Of a DNA stretch of 64,000 nucleotides, positions 7,776 to 16,473 are shown in pieces. The notes beneath the pieces are model-generated. The model did no database searches, had not been told where the DNA came from, and worked only from the letters and a program-made list of their open reading frames with translations. This DNA is from Alistipes sp. (GTDB lineage Bacteria; Bacteroidota; Bacteroidia; Bacteroidales; Rikenellaceae). The stretch spans positions 101,827 to 165,826 of the forward strand of contig JAFQCA010000023.1 of assembly GCA_017399485.1 (NCBI GenBank), read 5' to 3'. Positions within the stretch are counted from its first letter, which is position 1. Every line of letters starts with the position of its first letter. Both the position numbers and the translations under genes were made by a program.

Positions 7776-9087
7776 AGGATATTCGACTGATGCATTTGTT
7801 GAGGAGTTTACTGTTGGCCGTGATAGAGAGTTAGACCTCTATCTTGCTGAGGCCGATGTGTTGGGAAATATGGCTCATATGAAGATGCTCAATTCTATTG
7901 GTTTAATTTCTGATGAGGATAGAGTGGCTTTGGAGCAGGGCCTGAAAGATATTTACGCATCGGTGCAACGTGGTGAATTTCGGATAGATGAGGGTGTAGA
8001 GGATGTACACTCACAGGTGGAGTTTATCCTTACCGAGAAGTGCGGCGATGCAGGTAAACGTATCCATACAGGTCGCTCGCGCAATGACCAGGTGATGGTC
8101 GATTTGAAACTCTTCTCACGTGCTGCACTTATTGAACTTCAGTCGGGGGTGAAATCTCTGTTCGATGTGTTGATGCAACGCGCAGAAGAGTTGAAGGATG
8201 TGCTGATGCCCGGTTATACCCATATGCAGGTGGCTATGCCTTCATCGTTTGGTATGTGGCTCAGTGCCTATGCCGAGGCGTTGGCCGATGATTTGTTGCA
8301 GTTGAATGCTGCGTATAGGTTGGTTAATACCAATCCTTTGGGCTCAGGTGCGGGATATGGCTCTTCGGTACCTTTGAATCGCGAGATGACCACGCGTTTG
8401 TTGGGATTTGAGGATTTGGCCTATAACTCTATGTATGCGCAGATGCAGCGTGGAAAGACTGAGCGTACAGTGCTTACGGCTATTGCGGCTGTTGCTGCTA
8501 CGGTAGGTCGTTTGGCGCAGGATGTATGCCTGTATTCGTGTGCAAACTTCGGCTTTGTTAAGTTGCCTGATGCTTTTACTACGGGCTCAAGCATTATGCC
8601 TCATAAGAAGAATCCCGATATCTTTGAGTTGATACGTGCAAAGTGTAACCGATTGCAGGCTTTGCCTATGGAGATTACATTGACGATGACCAATCTGCCG
8701 GCGGGTTACTTCCGCGATATGCAATTGACTAAAGAGGTATATGTGCCTGCGTTTAAGGAGATTGCCGATGTGTTGCGTATGGCGGCAGCAGGGTTGGAGC
8801 AGATGTGGATTAACCGTGATATTTTGGCCGATGATAAGTATAAATATCTCTTCACCGTTGAGGATGTGAACGATGCTGTAGCCAAGGGTGTTCCTTTCCG
8901 TGATGCATATCGTGAGGTGGGAATGAGAGTCCAGAATGGGACATATCAGCACGATGGCCGAGAGTTGAATCATACTCACGAGGGTAGTATCGGCAACCTA
9001 TGCTTAGAGAATATAAAGGCGAAGTTTGAGCGTAATATGTTTGATTGCTCTGCTGCACAAAAGGCCGAGGCAGAGTTGATGAAGTAG
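7759..9087 (+). CDS. argH: Argininosuccinate lyase
   Basis: Splits argininosuccinate into arginine and fumarate, the last pathway step. The superfamily signature GSSIMPHKKNP is at residues 277-287, with the catalytic loop serine in it. GRSRNDQV (about 105-112) is the substrate-binding segment. The length of 442 residues is normal. Together the operon covers every step from glutamate to arginine except ornithine carbamoyltransferase (argF), which is not in this window. Confidence 0.97.
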   Translation: MKLWDKGYSTDAFVEEFTVGRDRELDLYLAEADVLGNMAHMKMLNSIGLISDEDRVALEQGLKDIYASVQRGEFRIDEGVEDVHSQVEFILTEKCGDAGKRIHTGRSRNDQVMVDLKLFSRAALIELQSGVKSLFDVLMQRAEELKDVLMPGYTHMQVAMPSSFGMWLSAYAEALADDLLQLNAAYRLVNTNPLGSGAGYGSSVPLNREMTTRLLGFEDLAYNSMYAQMQRGKTERTVLTAIAAVAATVGRLAQDVCLYSCANFGFVKLPDAFTTGSSIMPHKKNPDIFELIRAKCNRLQALPMEITLTMTNLPAGYFRDMQLTKEVYVPAFKEIADVLRMAAAGLEQMWINRDILADDKYKYLFTVEDVNDAVAKGVPFRDAYREVGMRVQNGTYQHDGRELNHTHEGSIGNLCLENIKAKFERNMFDCSAAQKAEAELMK

Positions 9088-9098
9088 TTTGAGCAGCA

Positions 9099-10040
9099 GT
9101 GTCGGAATTTGGACTCATAGAGCATATCGCACGATTATTTGTCGATATTGACCATCGAGGTTGGGAGACTATTGGCGACGATTGTACTCTGTTGCCGATA
9201 GGAGGTGACGAGGCTTTGGTCGTAACCACCGATATGCTTGTCGAGGATGTACACTTCGTGCGAGAAGCGACATCAGCCGAAGAGTTGGGGCGCAAAGCGT
9301 TGGCCGTCAATTTGAGTGATGTGGCGGCTATGGGCTTGCCTGCCGTTGCGACGTTACTGTCTGTGGCTCTGCCTTCAAATGCAGGCGAAGAGTGGGCTCG
9401 AGAGTTTATAAAGGGTTATCATACTCTATCTAAGGAGCAAGGAGTGGCACTTGTGGGGGGTGATACCACTGCGTCAAAAGATAAAATCGTAATTAATGTT
9501 GTGGCGGTGGGTCGAGGGCCTTTGTCTAATGTGAAACGTCGTTCTGCGGCTAAAATCGGTGATGCTATATATGTCGGGGGACAGTTGGGTGCATCGGCTC
9601 TGGGTCTAAAGGATATTCTTGCAGGAGAGTATGATACTCCTAATGCCGCGCGACATCGTCTGCCTGTGGCACAGAGCCAAGAGGGAGTGTGGTTAGGTGG
9701 TAGAGCCGAGGTACACGCTATGATGGACTTGTCGGATGGGTTAGCGTCGGACTTATGTCATATATTGCACGCTTCGCATTGTGCAGCCGAGATTTTTGTT
9801 GAGAATATTCCGGCGGTAGAGGGAGATGTTGAGTCTGCTGTATGTGGAGGTGAGGATTATAAATTACTCTTTACGGTAGATGCTGATAATACAGAGTGTT
9901 TTGAAAGCGATTTTGAGGCACAATTTGGATTCCGCCCATATCTCATAGGACAAATTGTCGAGTCTGCTAAAAGTGAGATTATTTGGACAGAGCAGGGAAG
10001 GCGTGTAAATCCTCAATGGCACGGATTTACTCATTTTTAG
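9099..10040 (+). CDS. thiL: Thiamine-monophosphate kinase
   Basis: Phosphorylates thiamine monophosphate to the active pyrophosphate. The GTG at 9099 is taken as start, 11 bp after argH. The AIR-synthase-like N-terminus is visible: EFGLIEHIA, TIGDDCTLL, TTDMLVEDVHF, NLSDVAAMG and VGGDTT are all ThiL signatures. Length is 313 residues. Its position suggests transcription with the arginine genes, although the function is unrelated. No TPP riboswitch is visible upstream. Confidence 0.92.
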   Translation: MSEFGLIEHIARLFVDIDHRGWETIGDDCTLLPIGGDEALVVTTDMLVEDVHFVREATSAEELGRKALAVNLSDVAAMGLPAVATLLSVALPSNAGEEWAREFIKGYHTLSKEQGVALVGGDTTASKDKIVINVVAVGRGPLSNVKRRSAAKIGDAIYVGGQLGASALGLKDILAGEYDTPNAARHRLPVAQSQEGVWLGGRAEVHAMMDLSDGLASDLCHILHASHCAAEIFVENIPAVEGDVESAVCGGEDYKLLFTVDADNTECFESDFEAQFGFRPYLIGQIVESAKSEIIWTEQGRRVNPQWHGFTHF

Positions 10041-10076
10041 GCTGTTTGTTCTCCTTTTGCTACATTATAGACACCG

Positions 10077-11540
10077 TTACTTCCCCCTTTTAATAAAAAA
10101 TCCTTTTACGATAGATAGTGCTTCGGCGAATGCTTCGGAGCGTGATATAAACGACAGCGATACGTATGTTATGACGCCTGTCAAAATCTTGACCGCAAGA
10201 CGCAATGCCACGTGCCACGAGGTTATGTAGGTGGCCTCTACCATTATAACTACATACATCACGGCTGTAATCACCGCAATAGGGAGTATTGTCCGAATGA
10301 ATTGTGCCACAGAGAGTGTCGTATATTTCAATGTAGACGAGAAATTAAGCACCATCTCTATGGCTGCCGCTACGACCAAACCCCACGCTATGGCAGTAAC
10401 GCTACGAGGAATAGTTACGATTAGGATTACAGTCATTATTAACTTCTTGATAATCTCCAACCGCAGAATTATACCTCCGTTGCTTTTAACCTTTAGTATG
10501 TTGTATGCAACAACGGCTATGGGGTAGAAGAATCCCACAACGCATAGTATGCGGAAGTAGGGTATCGCAGGATGCCAGCGAGGCCTTAGAAGAAGGGTGT
10601 AGATATCTTCTGCTGTAGCGATAAGTCCCGCCATAATAGGGAATATCATAAATGCCGTAAGCATAACCACCCGTCTATATCCTTCCGAAAATTTTGTTTC
10701 GTTATCGCCAATCTTTGATAGTGCGGGGAATGTTACACTCTGCACGGATTGCATCGTAGAGTTTACGGGCATATCCTTTAATTTCTGTGCCTGATTGAAA
10801 TATCCGAGTACACTACCTGAATAGATATCGCCTATAAAGAGTTGTGCTATATTGTTGTATAGGGCATTGATAATGTCTGTTGTCATCAAGCGCAGACTGT
10901 AAGGAGCCATTTCGCTAAGTGATGAAGCCTTTGTTGTCGGGCGAGGTCGCCAACTACTCTTCCACCATAACATTAAGGCTCTTATGGCCATCATACTTAC
11001 TCGCTGGCCGACCAAACTCCAAATGCCGAAACCTGTAAGCGCCATCACGATTGCTATCAGACCGCTTATCAGTGATGCTGTGAATGTGATGGTGGATAGT
11101 TGCGCAAAACGAAACTCGCGCACCATAATAGTGTTTTGAATTACACATAGTGCATTAAGCGGTAATAGCAAAAACAATACGGGAGCTACGGTTGCCAACA
11201 TCGGCCAGCCGTAATAACGCGATACGAGAGGTGAGAGTATGCTTAGTAATGCATATAGTATGAGCGAGGAGAGTATGTTAAAACGAAATACGGCACGATA
11301 CTCCTCATCTGTAGGTTGTGCTTTGCGAATTAGTGTTTGTGAGAATCCGCTATCTACAACAACTTGTGCCAATGTGGTGAAGACGGTCAGAACAGCCATT
11401 ATACCCATATCCATAGGCATAATGGAGTTGGCTACAACAATGCTTACAACGGCTTGCAATAGGGCCGAACCTATCTTCTCGGCGACGCTCCACGCAACGC
11501 CCGTTGTTACATTGTGACTTAATTGTGTATCTGCCGCCAT
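10077..11540 (-). CDS. Polysaccharide flippase of the MOP superfamily (Wzx/WzxC-like)
   Basis: A 487-residue, strongly hydrophobic protein with about 12-14 predicted membrane spans. The N-terminus (GVAWSVAEKIGSALLQ...VVVANSIMPMDMGIMAV) and the segment FQ/GYFNQAQKLKDMP are typical of oligosaccharide-lipid flippases. It would move lipid-linked sugar units across the inner membrane for surface polysaccharide assembly. No glycosyltransferase cluster surrounds it. It follows aroQ by about 30 bp on the same strand and is convergent with thiL. Confidence 0.85.
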   Translation of the reverse strand: MAADTQLSHNVTTGVAWSVAEKIGSALLQAVVSIVVANSIMPMDMGIMAVLTVFTTLAQVVVDSGFSQTLIRKAQPTDEEYRAVFRFNILSSLILYALLSILSPLVSRYYGWPMLATVAPVLFLLLPLNALCVIQNTIMVREFRFAQLSTITFTASLISGLIAIVMALTGFGIWSLVGQRVSMMAIRALMLWWKSSWRPRPTTKASSLSEMAPYSLRLMTTDIINALYNNIAQLFIGDIYSGSVLGYFNQAQKLKDMPVNSTMQSVQSVTFPALSKIGDNETKFSEGYRRVVMLTAFMIFPIMAGLIATAEDIYTLLLRPRWHPAIPYFRILCVVGFFYPIAVVAYNILKVKSNGGIILRLEIIKKLIMTVILIVTIPRSVTAIAWGLVVAAAIEMVLNFSSTLKYTTLSVAQFIRTILPIAVITAVMYVVIMVEATYITSWHVALRLAVKILTGVITYVSLSFISRSEAFAEALSIVKGFFIKRGK

Positions 11541-11572
11541 ATGGATATTACTAAAGTAGGGTTCTGTTAGTC

Positions 11573-11995
11573 CTATTCAAGCAGAGCCTCAATACCTAAA
11601 CGATAAGAATCCAATCCGAATCCCATAATAGAGCCTTTGGCAACAGGGGCAATCATCGAGATGTGACGAAACTCCTCGCGGGCCAAGATTGACGAGATGT
11701 GTACCTCTATGACGGGTGTCGAGACAGCCGCAATGGCATCGCGTATGGCAACCGATGTGTGGGTGTAACCACCTGCATTGAGTACTATGCCGTCGTAAAC
11801 GCCTACACTTTGATGAATAGCATTGATTAACTCGCCCTCGATGTTTGATTGAAAGTAGTCTATCTCAGCCTTGTCGGCATAGCGTTGCTTGAGTGATGAT
11901 GTGTACTCCTCAAAGGTCGTAGTGCCGTAAATCTCTACATCACGTTTGCCTTGTAGATTGAGGTTAGGGCCATTGAGAATCAAGAATTTCTTCAT
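11573..11995 (-). CDS. aroQ: Type II 3-dehydroquinate dehydratase
   Basis: Catalyses the third step of the shikimate pathway. The N-terminal LILNGPNLNLQG motif and the catalytic Tyr23 in VEIYG identify the dodecameric type II enzyme. NAGGYTHTSVAIRDA and EVHISSI, with the active-site His, follow. At 140 residues it is full length. It precedes the flippase gene and is separated from the upstream acyltransferase gene by a clear terminator. Confidence 0.96.
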   Translation of the reverse strand: MKKFLILNGPNLNLQGKRDVEIYGTTTFEEYTSSLKQRYADKAEIDYFQSNIEGELINAIHQSVGVYDGIVLNAGGYTHTSVAIRDAIAAVSTPVIEVHISSILAREEFRHISMIAPVAKGSIMGFGLDSYRLGIEALLE

Positions 11996-12006
11996 AAATA
12001 CAATCT

Positions 12007-12040
12007 AAAAAATCCCTCTCGGCATTATGCACCGAGAGGG
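12007..12040 (-). terminator. Intrinsic terminator after the phosphotransacylase gene
   Basis: A perfect 9-bp stem, CCCTCTCGG and CCGAGAGGG, closes a 9-nt loop. On the minus strand it is followed by a run of T, ending the ackA-phosphotransacylase unit before aroQ. Confidence 0.85.
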
Positions 12041-12061
12041 TATGTGAAAAATGTATTGCGA

Positions 12062-12967
12062 TTAGCGTGCTGCCAAGCAAGCCAATGCAATAGAGTACTT
12101 TTTCGAGAGAGCCGAGTCACCACGCGATGTGAGTACGCAAGGAACCTTTGTACCCATAACCATAGCAGCCAACTCTGCACCTGCCATATGAGTCACAGCC
12201 TTGAAGAATACGTTTGCAGACTCAATGTTGGGGAAGAGCAAGCAGTCGGGGTCGCCGGCAACGCTTGAACCTGTAACCTTCTTGTGCTCTGCAACCTCCT
12301 TGTAAAGAGCAACATCCAATGAGAGCGGACCATCGACAATAACCTTACCCAACTGACCTCTGTCGCCCATCTTTGCCAAAATGGCACCCTCTGTAGATGA
12401 AGGTACTGCGGGCAATACCTGCTCCGATGCAGTAATGCAGGCAATCTTGGGAGTCTCTACACCCAAAACATTCGCAGTTGATGCCAAATAGCCGATAAGT
12501 TTCTGTTTCTGCTTAAAGTCGGGAGCGGGAATAACGGCGATATCAGATATTGAGAGCAACTTCTCAAATCCAGGAATCTCAAGTACGGCAACGTGACTCA
12601 ATACACCCTTGGGAGGGAACAAGCCTGCCTCTTTGTTGAGGATGCCGCGCATATACTTGTCAGTTGATACCAAACCCTTCATCAAAACATCTGCCTGACC
12701 ATTAACTACAGCCTGTACAGCCAACTTAACGCAAGTTACGTCGCTTGCCTCGTTTACGATGTTGAAGATGTTGTGGTCGATATTGAGTTCAGCGCATACC
12801 TTCTCGATAGTGGCCTTGTCACCAAAGAGTGTGGCATCAACCAAACCCTCCTGCCAAGCATTGTAAACAGCCTCAATAGTGTGAGAATCCTGTCCATAAG
12901 CAACAGCCAAGCGCTTTCTACCACGCGCTGCAGCGGCTGTAACTATCTCATTCAAACGTGTAATCAT
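12062..12967 (-). CDS. Phosphate acetyl/butyryltransferase (PTA_PTB family)
   Basis: Transfers an acyl group between CoA and phosphate. The 301-residue, single-domain form and motifs such as GLVSTDKYMRGILNKEAG, KIACITASEQV, GPLSLDVAL and AGDPDCLLFPNIESAN fit the phosphate butyryltransferase type. It lies 31 bp downstream of ackA, which argues for acetyl-CoA to acetyl-phosphate conversion with ATP formation. Such proteins are often labelled enoyl-CoA hydratase/phosphate acetyltransferase, but no hydratase domain is present here. The acyl preference is undecided. Confidence 0.88.
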   Translation of the reverse strand: MITRLNEIVTAAAARGRKRLAVAYGQDSHTIEAVYNAWQEGLVDATLFGDKATIEKVCAELNIDHNIFNIVNEASDVTCVKLAVQAVVNGQADVLMKGLVSTDKYMRGILNKEAGLFPPKGVLSHVAVLEIPGFEKLLSISDIAVIPAPDFKQKQKLIGYLASTANVLGVETPKIACITASEQVLPAVPSSTEGAILAKMGDRGQLGKVIVDGPLSLDVALYKEVAEHKKVTGSSVAGDPDCLLFPNIESANVFFKAVTHMAGAELAAMVMGTKVPCVLTSRGDSALSKKYSIALACLAAR

Positions 12968-12998
12968 ATCTGTATTAGATAATTTTATTGTGTTAGAT

Positions 12999-14207
12999 TT
13001 ATAAATTCTTTGTCAATTGATATGTATCGGTAGCGATAACCAACTCCTCGTTTGTTGCTATAACGGCAACCTTAACCTTTGCATCTGCGGTAGAGATGAT
13101 TGCGTTATCGCCGTGAGTAGCGTCGTTGATGCTATCCTCAATCTTGATACCCATAAACTCCATATCCTTACATACCCAGCGGCGCAAATCGGAAGAGTTC
13201 TCGCCTACACCTCCTGTGAAGATTACCAAGTCAACACCGCCCATCTCGGCTGCGTACTCGGCAACAAACTTCTTTACGCGGTTGTAGTACATATCGCGTG
13301 CTACGATTGCCTTCTCGTTGCCTGCATCGTAAGCAGCATCAATGTCACGCATATCGCTTGATAGGCCTGTCATACCATAGACTCCCGACTTCTTGTTCAT
13401 CATAGAGTTCAACTCGGCATAACTCATACCCTCACGCTCACCGATGTAGGTTACGGCACTTGCGTCAACCTGTCCGCAACGTGTACCCATTACAAGGCCA
13501 TCAAGCGGAGAGAATCCCATAGATGTGTCGTATGACTTACCATTGAGAACAGCAGTTATAGAGCCTCCGTTACCGATGTGGCAAGTGATAATCTTCGAAT
13601 TTTCAAAATCCAAACCTGTCAATTCAGCACCAACTTTGGCTACATACTTATGGCTTGTACCGTGGAAACCATATTTACGTACACGGTATTTGTCATAATA
13701 CTCATAAGGCAGTGCATAGAGGTAGTTGATAGCAGGGATTGTCTGGTGGAATGAAGTGTCAAATACGGCAACCTGAGGAATACCCGGCAATACCTTCTCA
13801 ATAGAGAGAATACCCTCCAAATTGGCTGGGTTGTGCAAGGGGGCAATCTCAAAGAGTGAGCGGATATTCTCCTTCGCCTGCTCGTCAACAACAACGCTGC
13901 TCTTGAAGAACTCACCACCGTGTGCTACGCGATGACCTACAGCCTTTACCTCTGCGAGGTTGGCAATTACACCGTGTGTAGCATCTGTCAATGCCTCTAA
14001 TACAAGGCTGATACCTGTAGTGTGGTCAGCGATAGGCATATGCTTTTCAAATTTCTCCTTACCCGTAGGCTTGTGGGTAAGGCTACCTTCTGCGAGGCCG
14101 ATACGGTCTACAAGACCTTTAGCCAATAATGCGTTGCTCTGCTCGTTGATATCAATCACCTGATACTTGATTGAAGAAGAGCCGCAATTGAGTACTAATA
14201 CAATCAT
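12999..14207 (-). CDS. ackA: Acetate kinase
   Basis: Makes ATP and acetate from acetyl phosphate. The N-terminal LVLNCGSSSIKYQ is the ASKHA phosphate loop. HRVAHGGE, GFHGTSHKYV, ITCHIGNGGSITAV and SMGFSPLDGLVMGTRCG are acetate kinase signatures, and FTGGVGENSS binds adenosine. Length is 402 residues. Butyrate kinases are shorter and lack several of these. A -7 box TACCTTTG lies upstream at 14262-14269 on the minus strand. Confidence 0.96.
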   Translation of the reverse strand: MIVLVLNCGSSSIKYQVIDINEQSNALLAKGLVDRIGLAEGSLTHKPTGKEKFEKHMPIADHTTGISLVLEALTDATHGVIANLAEVKAVGHRVAHGGEFFKSSVVVDEQAKENIRSLFEIAPLHNPANLEGILSIEKVLPGIPQVAVFDTSFHQTIPAINYLYALPYEYYDKYRVRKYGFHGTSHKYVAKVGAELTGLDFENSKIITCHIGNGGSITAVLNGKSYDTSMGFSPLDGLVMGTRCGQVDASAVTYIGEREGMSYAELNSMMNKKSGVYGMTGLSSDMRDIDAAYDAGNEKAIVARDMYYNRVKKFVAEYAAEMGGVDLVIFTGGVGENSSDLRRWVCKDMEFMGIKIEDSINDATHGDNAIISTADAKVKVAVIATNEELVIATDTYQLTKNL

Positions 14208-14261
14208 AATTGGTTTATTTTAAGTTTTATCTGATTTTTTGTTATTTCGCATTTAATTAAA

Positions 14262-14269
14262 CAAAGGTA
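14262..14269 (-). promoter_or_regulatory. ackA -7 promoter box
   Basis: TACCTTTG on the minus strand fits TAnnTTTG, about 55 bp before the ackA start. No clear -33 TTTG is found at the expected distance, so the call rests on one element. Confidence 0.45.
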
Positions 14270-14293
14270 CAAAATAAACTTTAAGAAAACGAA

Positions 14294-14325
14294 ACGAGGT
14301 GAAAAAATATTTACTTTCACCTCGT
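14294..14325 (-). terminator. Intrinsic terminator after the M64 peptidase gene
   Basis: An 11-bp perfect stem, ACGAGGTGAAA and TTTCACCTCGT, encloses a 10-nt loop. It ends the response regulator-peptidase unit ahead of the ackA promoter. Confidence 0.8.
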
Positions 14326-14351
14326 ATGGAATAAAAAAAGGGCATTTCTTG

Positions 14352-15647
14352 TTATTTTGTTGGCTGTGTATTGTAGCGAATTATTCGCTCGATAGCGCGT
14401 TGGCATACGGGGCAGAACTGCGTAGCCTCGTTATCGCGCATACGGCAGACTACAGCAGGACGATACATTCCCTTTGTCATATATCCACCACCCTCATATA
14501 CTCCTACGGTGTAATTCTTTTCTCGTTTTTCGGTAGGCTCGGTGGGTATCTCTTTTTTGTTTTTTATCATATCGGCCCACTTGGATTCGAAATCGACCAA
14601 TGATGTGATGTTCTGCTCCCACGGCTCGTAATTGAGTTTGTAAGTGCCGGCGGTGTGGTCGGGCTCATCGTAGAAATATTCGTCAGCCAATGCACCGAAT
14701 GAGTGGCCAAATTCGTGAACAACGACAGGCTTGAATTGGGGGTGATGGGCTGTGGTGAGGGTATAAGAGTTGTATATGCCTCCGCCACCGTAAGTGCCTG
14801 TATTTGCCAATATTATAAGATGCTCGTACGCAATTCCCGAAAGGTGGTCGTGTATCAGATGTACGCTGTTTGTTGTGAGGTAACGGGGCGAATAAAATGT
14901 CATAAAATTGGAGTTTATGGCTGTCGTGCGCCACTCGTTATCTTGCGGCACACTAACACCACTATCTGTCGATTCTATCATTACAGCAACTACGTTGAAA
15001 CGATTTTTGTATTTCGCAAAAGGCTCATAGCGGAAAATTTCGTCGCAAGCAGTCTGGGCGTCCTCTAAAAATATTGTCATCTCCTCCGCAGTATAACCTT
15101 CGGCTACAATAGCAATGTCGATGCACTCCTCGCTTGGCCCGCTTTGAAGCAGGTATTTGTGCTGCGCAGTTGGTAAATCTGCTCGTTGTCGGATTAATTT
15201 GTCGTTGGGATTAATCGTGTGACGCATAGATGTTTGCTTGTGTCCTTCGTTGTCGAGCAATGTTATCTCTACCTCCACACTTTTTCGAGGCATAGGCAAA
15301 AGAAATGTCGCTTCGAAACTCTTGGACAGTCGGCTCGCCTCCTCGGTCACCAACCATTCCTGAAATAGGCTTGAGAAGGTTTGACGATAGAGCGATTTGT
15401 TGCTTTCAGGGTCGATAATGCGTATTTCACCGTTGCCGCGTACGGGAACTTCATCGAGATTGATTCTACGTCCGGCCCAACCTTCGAATGCTGACAACTC
15501 GTCGAGTGCCACCATCTGTTGTGTGGCATTACCCGAAAAGATATAATCTACGCGTAGCGTCTCATTGCTAAAATGGTCGCTAAATGTTTGAGCGTAAGAG
15601 TGTAGCGTTGTGAAAATTATTGTCGCTAAAAATAAAATGTGTTTCAT
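14352..15647 (-). CDS. Secreted M64-family (IgA peptidase-like) metallopeptidase
   Basis: A 431-residue protein with an N-terminal signal peptide (hydrophobic segment to about residue 19, ending SYAQ). The zinc motif VVHEFGHSFGALADEY is HExxH followed by a downstream acidic residue, as in peptidase family M64. An N-terminal beta-rich region of about 150 residues precedes it, and a Cys pair (FCPVC) lies near the C-terminus. M64 includes a Clostridium IgA peptidase, but substrate specificity cannot be read here. The gene starts 14 bp after a response regulator gene and is likely cotranscribed. Confidence 0.85.
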   Translation of the reverse strand: MKHILFLATIIFTTLHSYAQTFSDHFSNETLRVDYIFSGNATQQMVALDELSAFEGWAGRRINLDEVPVRGNGEIRIIDPESNKSLYRQTFSSLFQEWLVTEEASRLSKSFEATFLLPMPRKSVEVEITLLDNEGHKQTSMRHTINPNDKLIRQRADLPTAQHKYLLQSGPSEECIDIAIVAEGYTAEEMTIFLEDAQTACDEIFRYEPFAKYKNRFNVVAVMIESTDSGVSVPQDNEWRTTAINSNFMTFYSPRYLTTNSVHLIHDHLSGIAYEHLIILANTGTYGGGGIYNSYTLTTAHHPQFKPVVVHEFGHSFGALADEYFYDEPDHTAGTYKLNYEPWEQNITSLVDFESKWADMIKNKKEIPTEPTEKREKNYTVGVYEGGGYMTKGMYRPAVVCRMRDNEATQFCPVCQRAIERIIRYNTQPTK

Positions 15648-15661
15648 CTGTGATTGTCTGT

Positions 15662-16339
15662 TTACTCCTCCTCTGCAGGCTGGTTTTCTTCGTATTTGTA
15701 ACCCACTCCCTTCACGGTTACAATGTGGTTGTCGCCAATCTTTTGACGTAATTTCCGAATATGTACATCGATGGTTCTGTCGCCGACTATGACCTTGTTT
15801 CCCCAGACGTTTTGATAAATCTCTTCGCGCGTGAATAGTTTGCCGGGATTGGAGTATAATAGTGTGAGTAACTGAAACTCCTTGCGAGGCAGGATGAATG
15901 TTTCACCGCCTTTGCGTACCTCGTAATGCTCGGTGTCGATATGTAGTTTGTCGTTATTTTCAGGCAATGAGATGCGCTTTAGAATAGCCTGCACTCGACT
16001 GCGCAAGATATTCATCTTGATGGGTTTGTTTATATAGTCATCAGCCCCTGCATCATAACCTTGCAGTTGCGTCTCCTCGTTGCCTACAGCAGATAGGAAT
16101 ACTATCATAACATTCTTAAGCACAGGTGAATTGCGAAGCGCACGACAAGTGTCGATACCATCCAACACAGGCATCATCATATCGAGCAAAATAAGATGCG
16201 GTTTGACCTTCAAGGCTTGTTGTATGCCTTCGGCTCCGTTGGATGCAGTAAAGACCTCATATCCATCGCGTTCAAGGTTGTATTTGACGAATTCCAGAAT
16301 ATCATCCTCATCGTCAATAAGCAGTATTCGGTATCCCAT
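15662..16339 (-). CDS. OmpR/PhoB-family response regulator
   Basis: A 225-residue regulator. The receiver domain has the acidic pair D9/D10, phospho-acceptor D53 in LILLDMMMP, and K105 in INKPI. The winged-helix effector domain begins near residue 130 and ends with the usual VKGVGYKY. No histidine kinase gene is adjacent, so it is an orphan here. The M64 peptidase gene follows it closely. It is divergent from the DUF349 gene. Confidence 0.93.
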   Translation of the reverse strand: MGYRILLIDDEDDILEFVKYNLERDGYEVFTASNGAEGIQQALKVKPHLILLDMMMPVLDGIDTCRALRNSPVLKNVMIVFLSAVGNEETQLQGYDAGADDYINKPIKMNILRSRVQAILKRISLPENNDKLHIDTEHYEVRKGGETFILPRKEFQLLTLLYSNPGKLFTREEIYQNVWGNKVIVGDRTIDVHIRKLRQKIGDNHIVTVKGVGYKYEENQPAEEE

Positions 16340-16418
16340 AAAACAAATGTTTAGAAGAAATTTCTACAAATGTATAAAATTCCGTGCAAAAAAACTACGA
16401 CAGAAGAGATAAATTGCT

Positions 16419-16426
16419 TATATTTG
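16419..16426 (+). promoter_or_regulatory. -7 promoter box for the DUF349-pyrG-yidC unit
   Basis: TATATTTG is a perfect TAnnTTTG, 47 bp before the coding start. The -33 position lacks a clear TTTG. Confidence 0.5.
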
Positions 16427-16473
16427 CACGACTCTATACAATAGTATAAGGGTAACTTATAAAACGTAAAGTG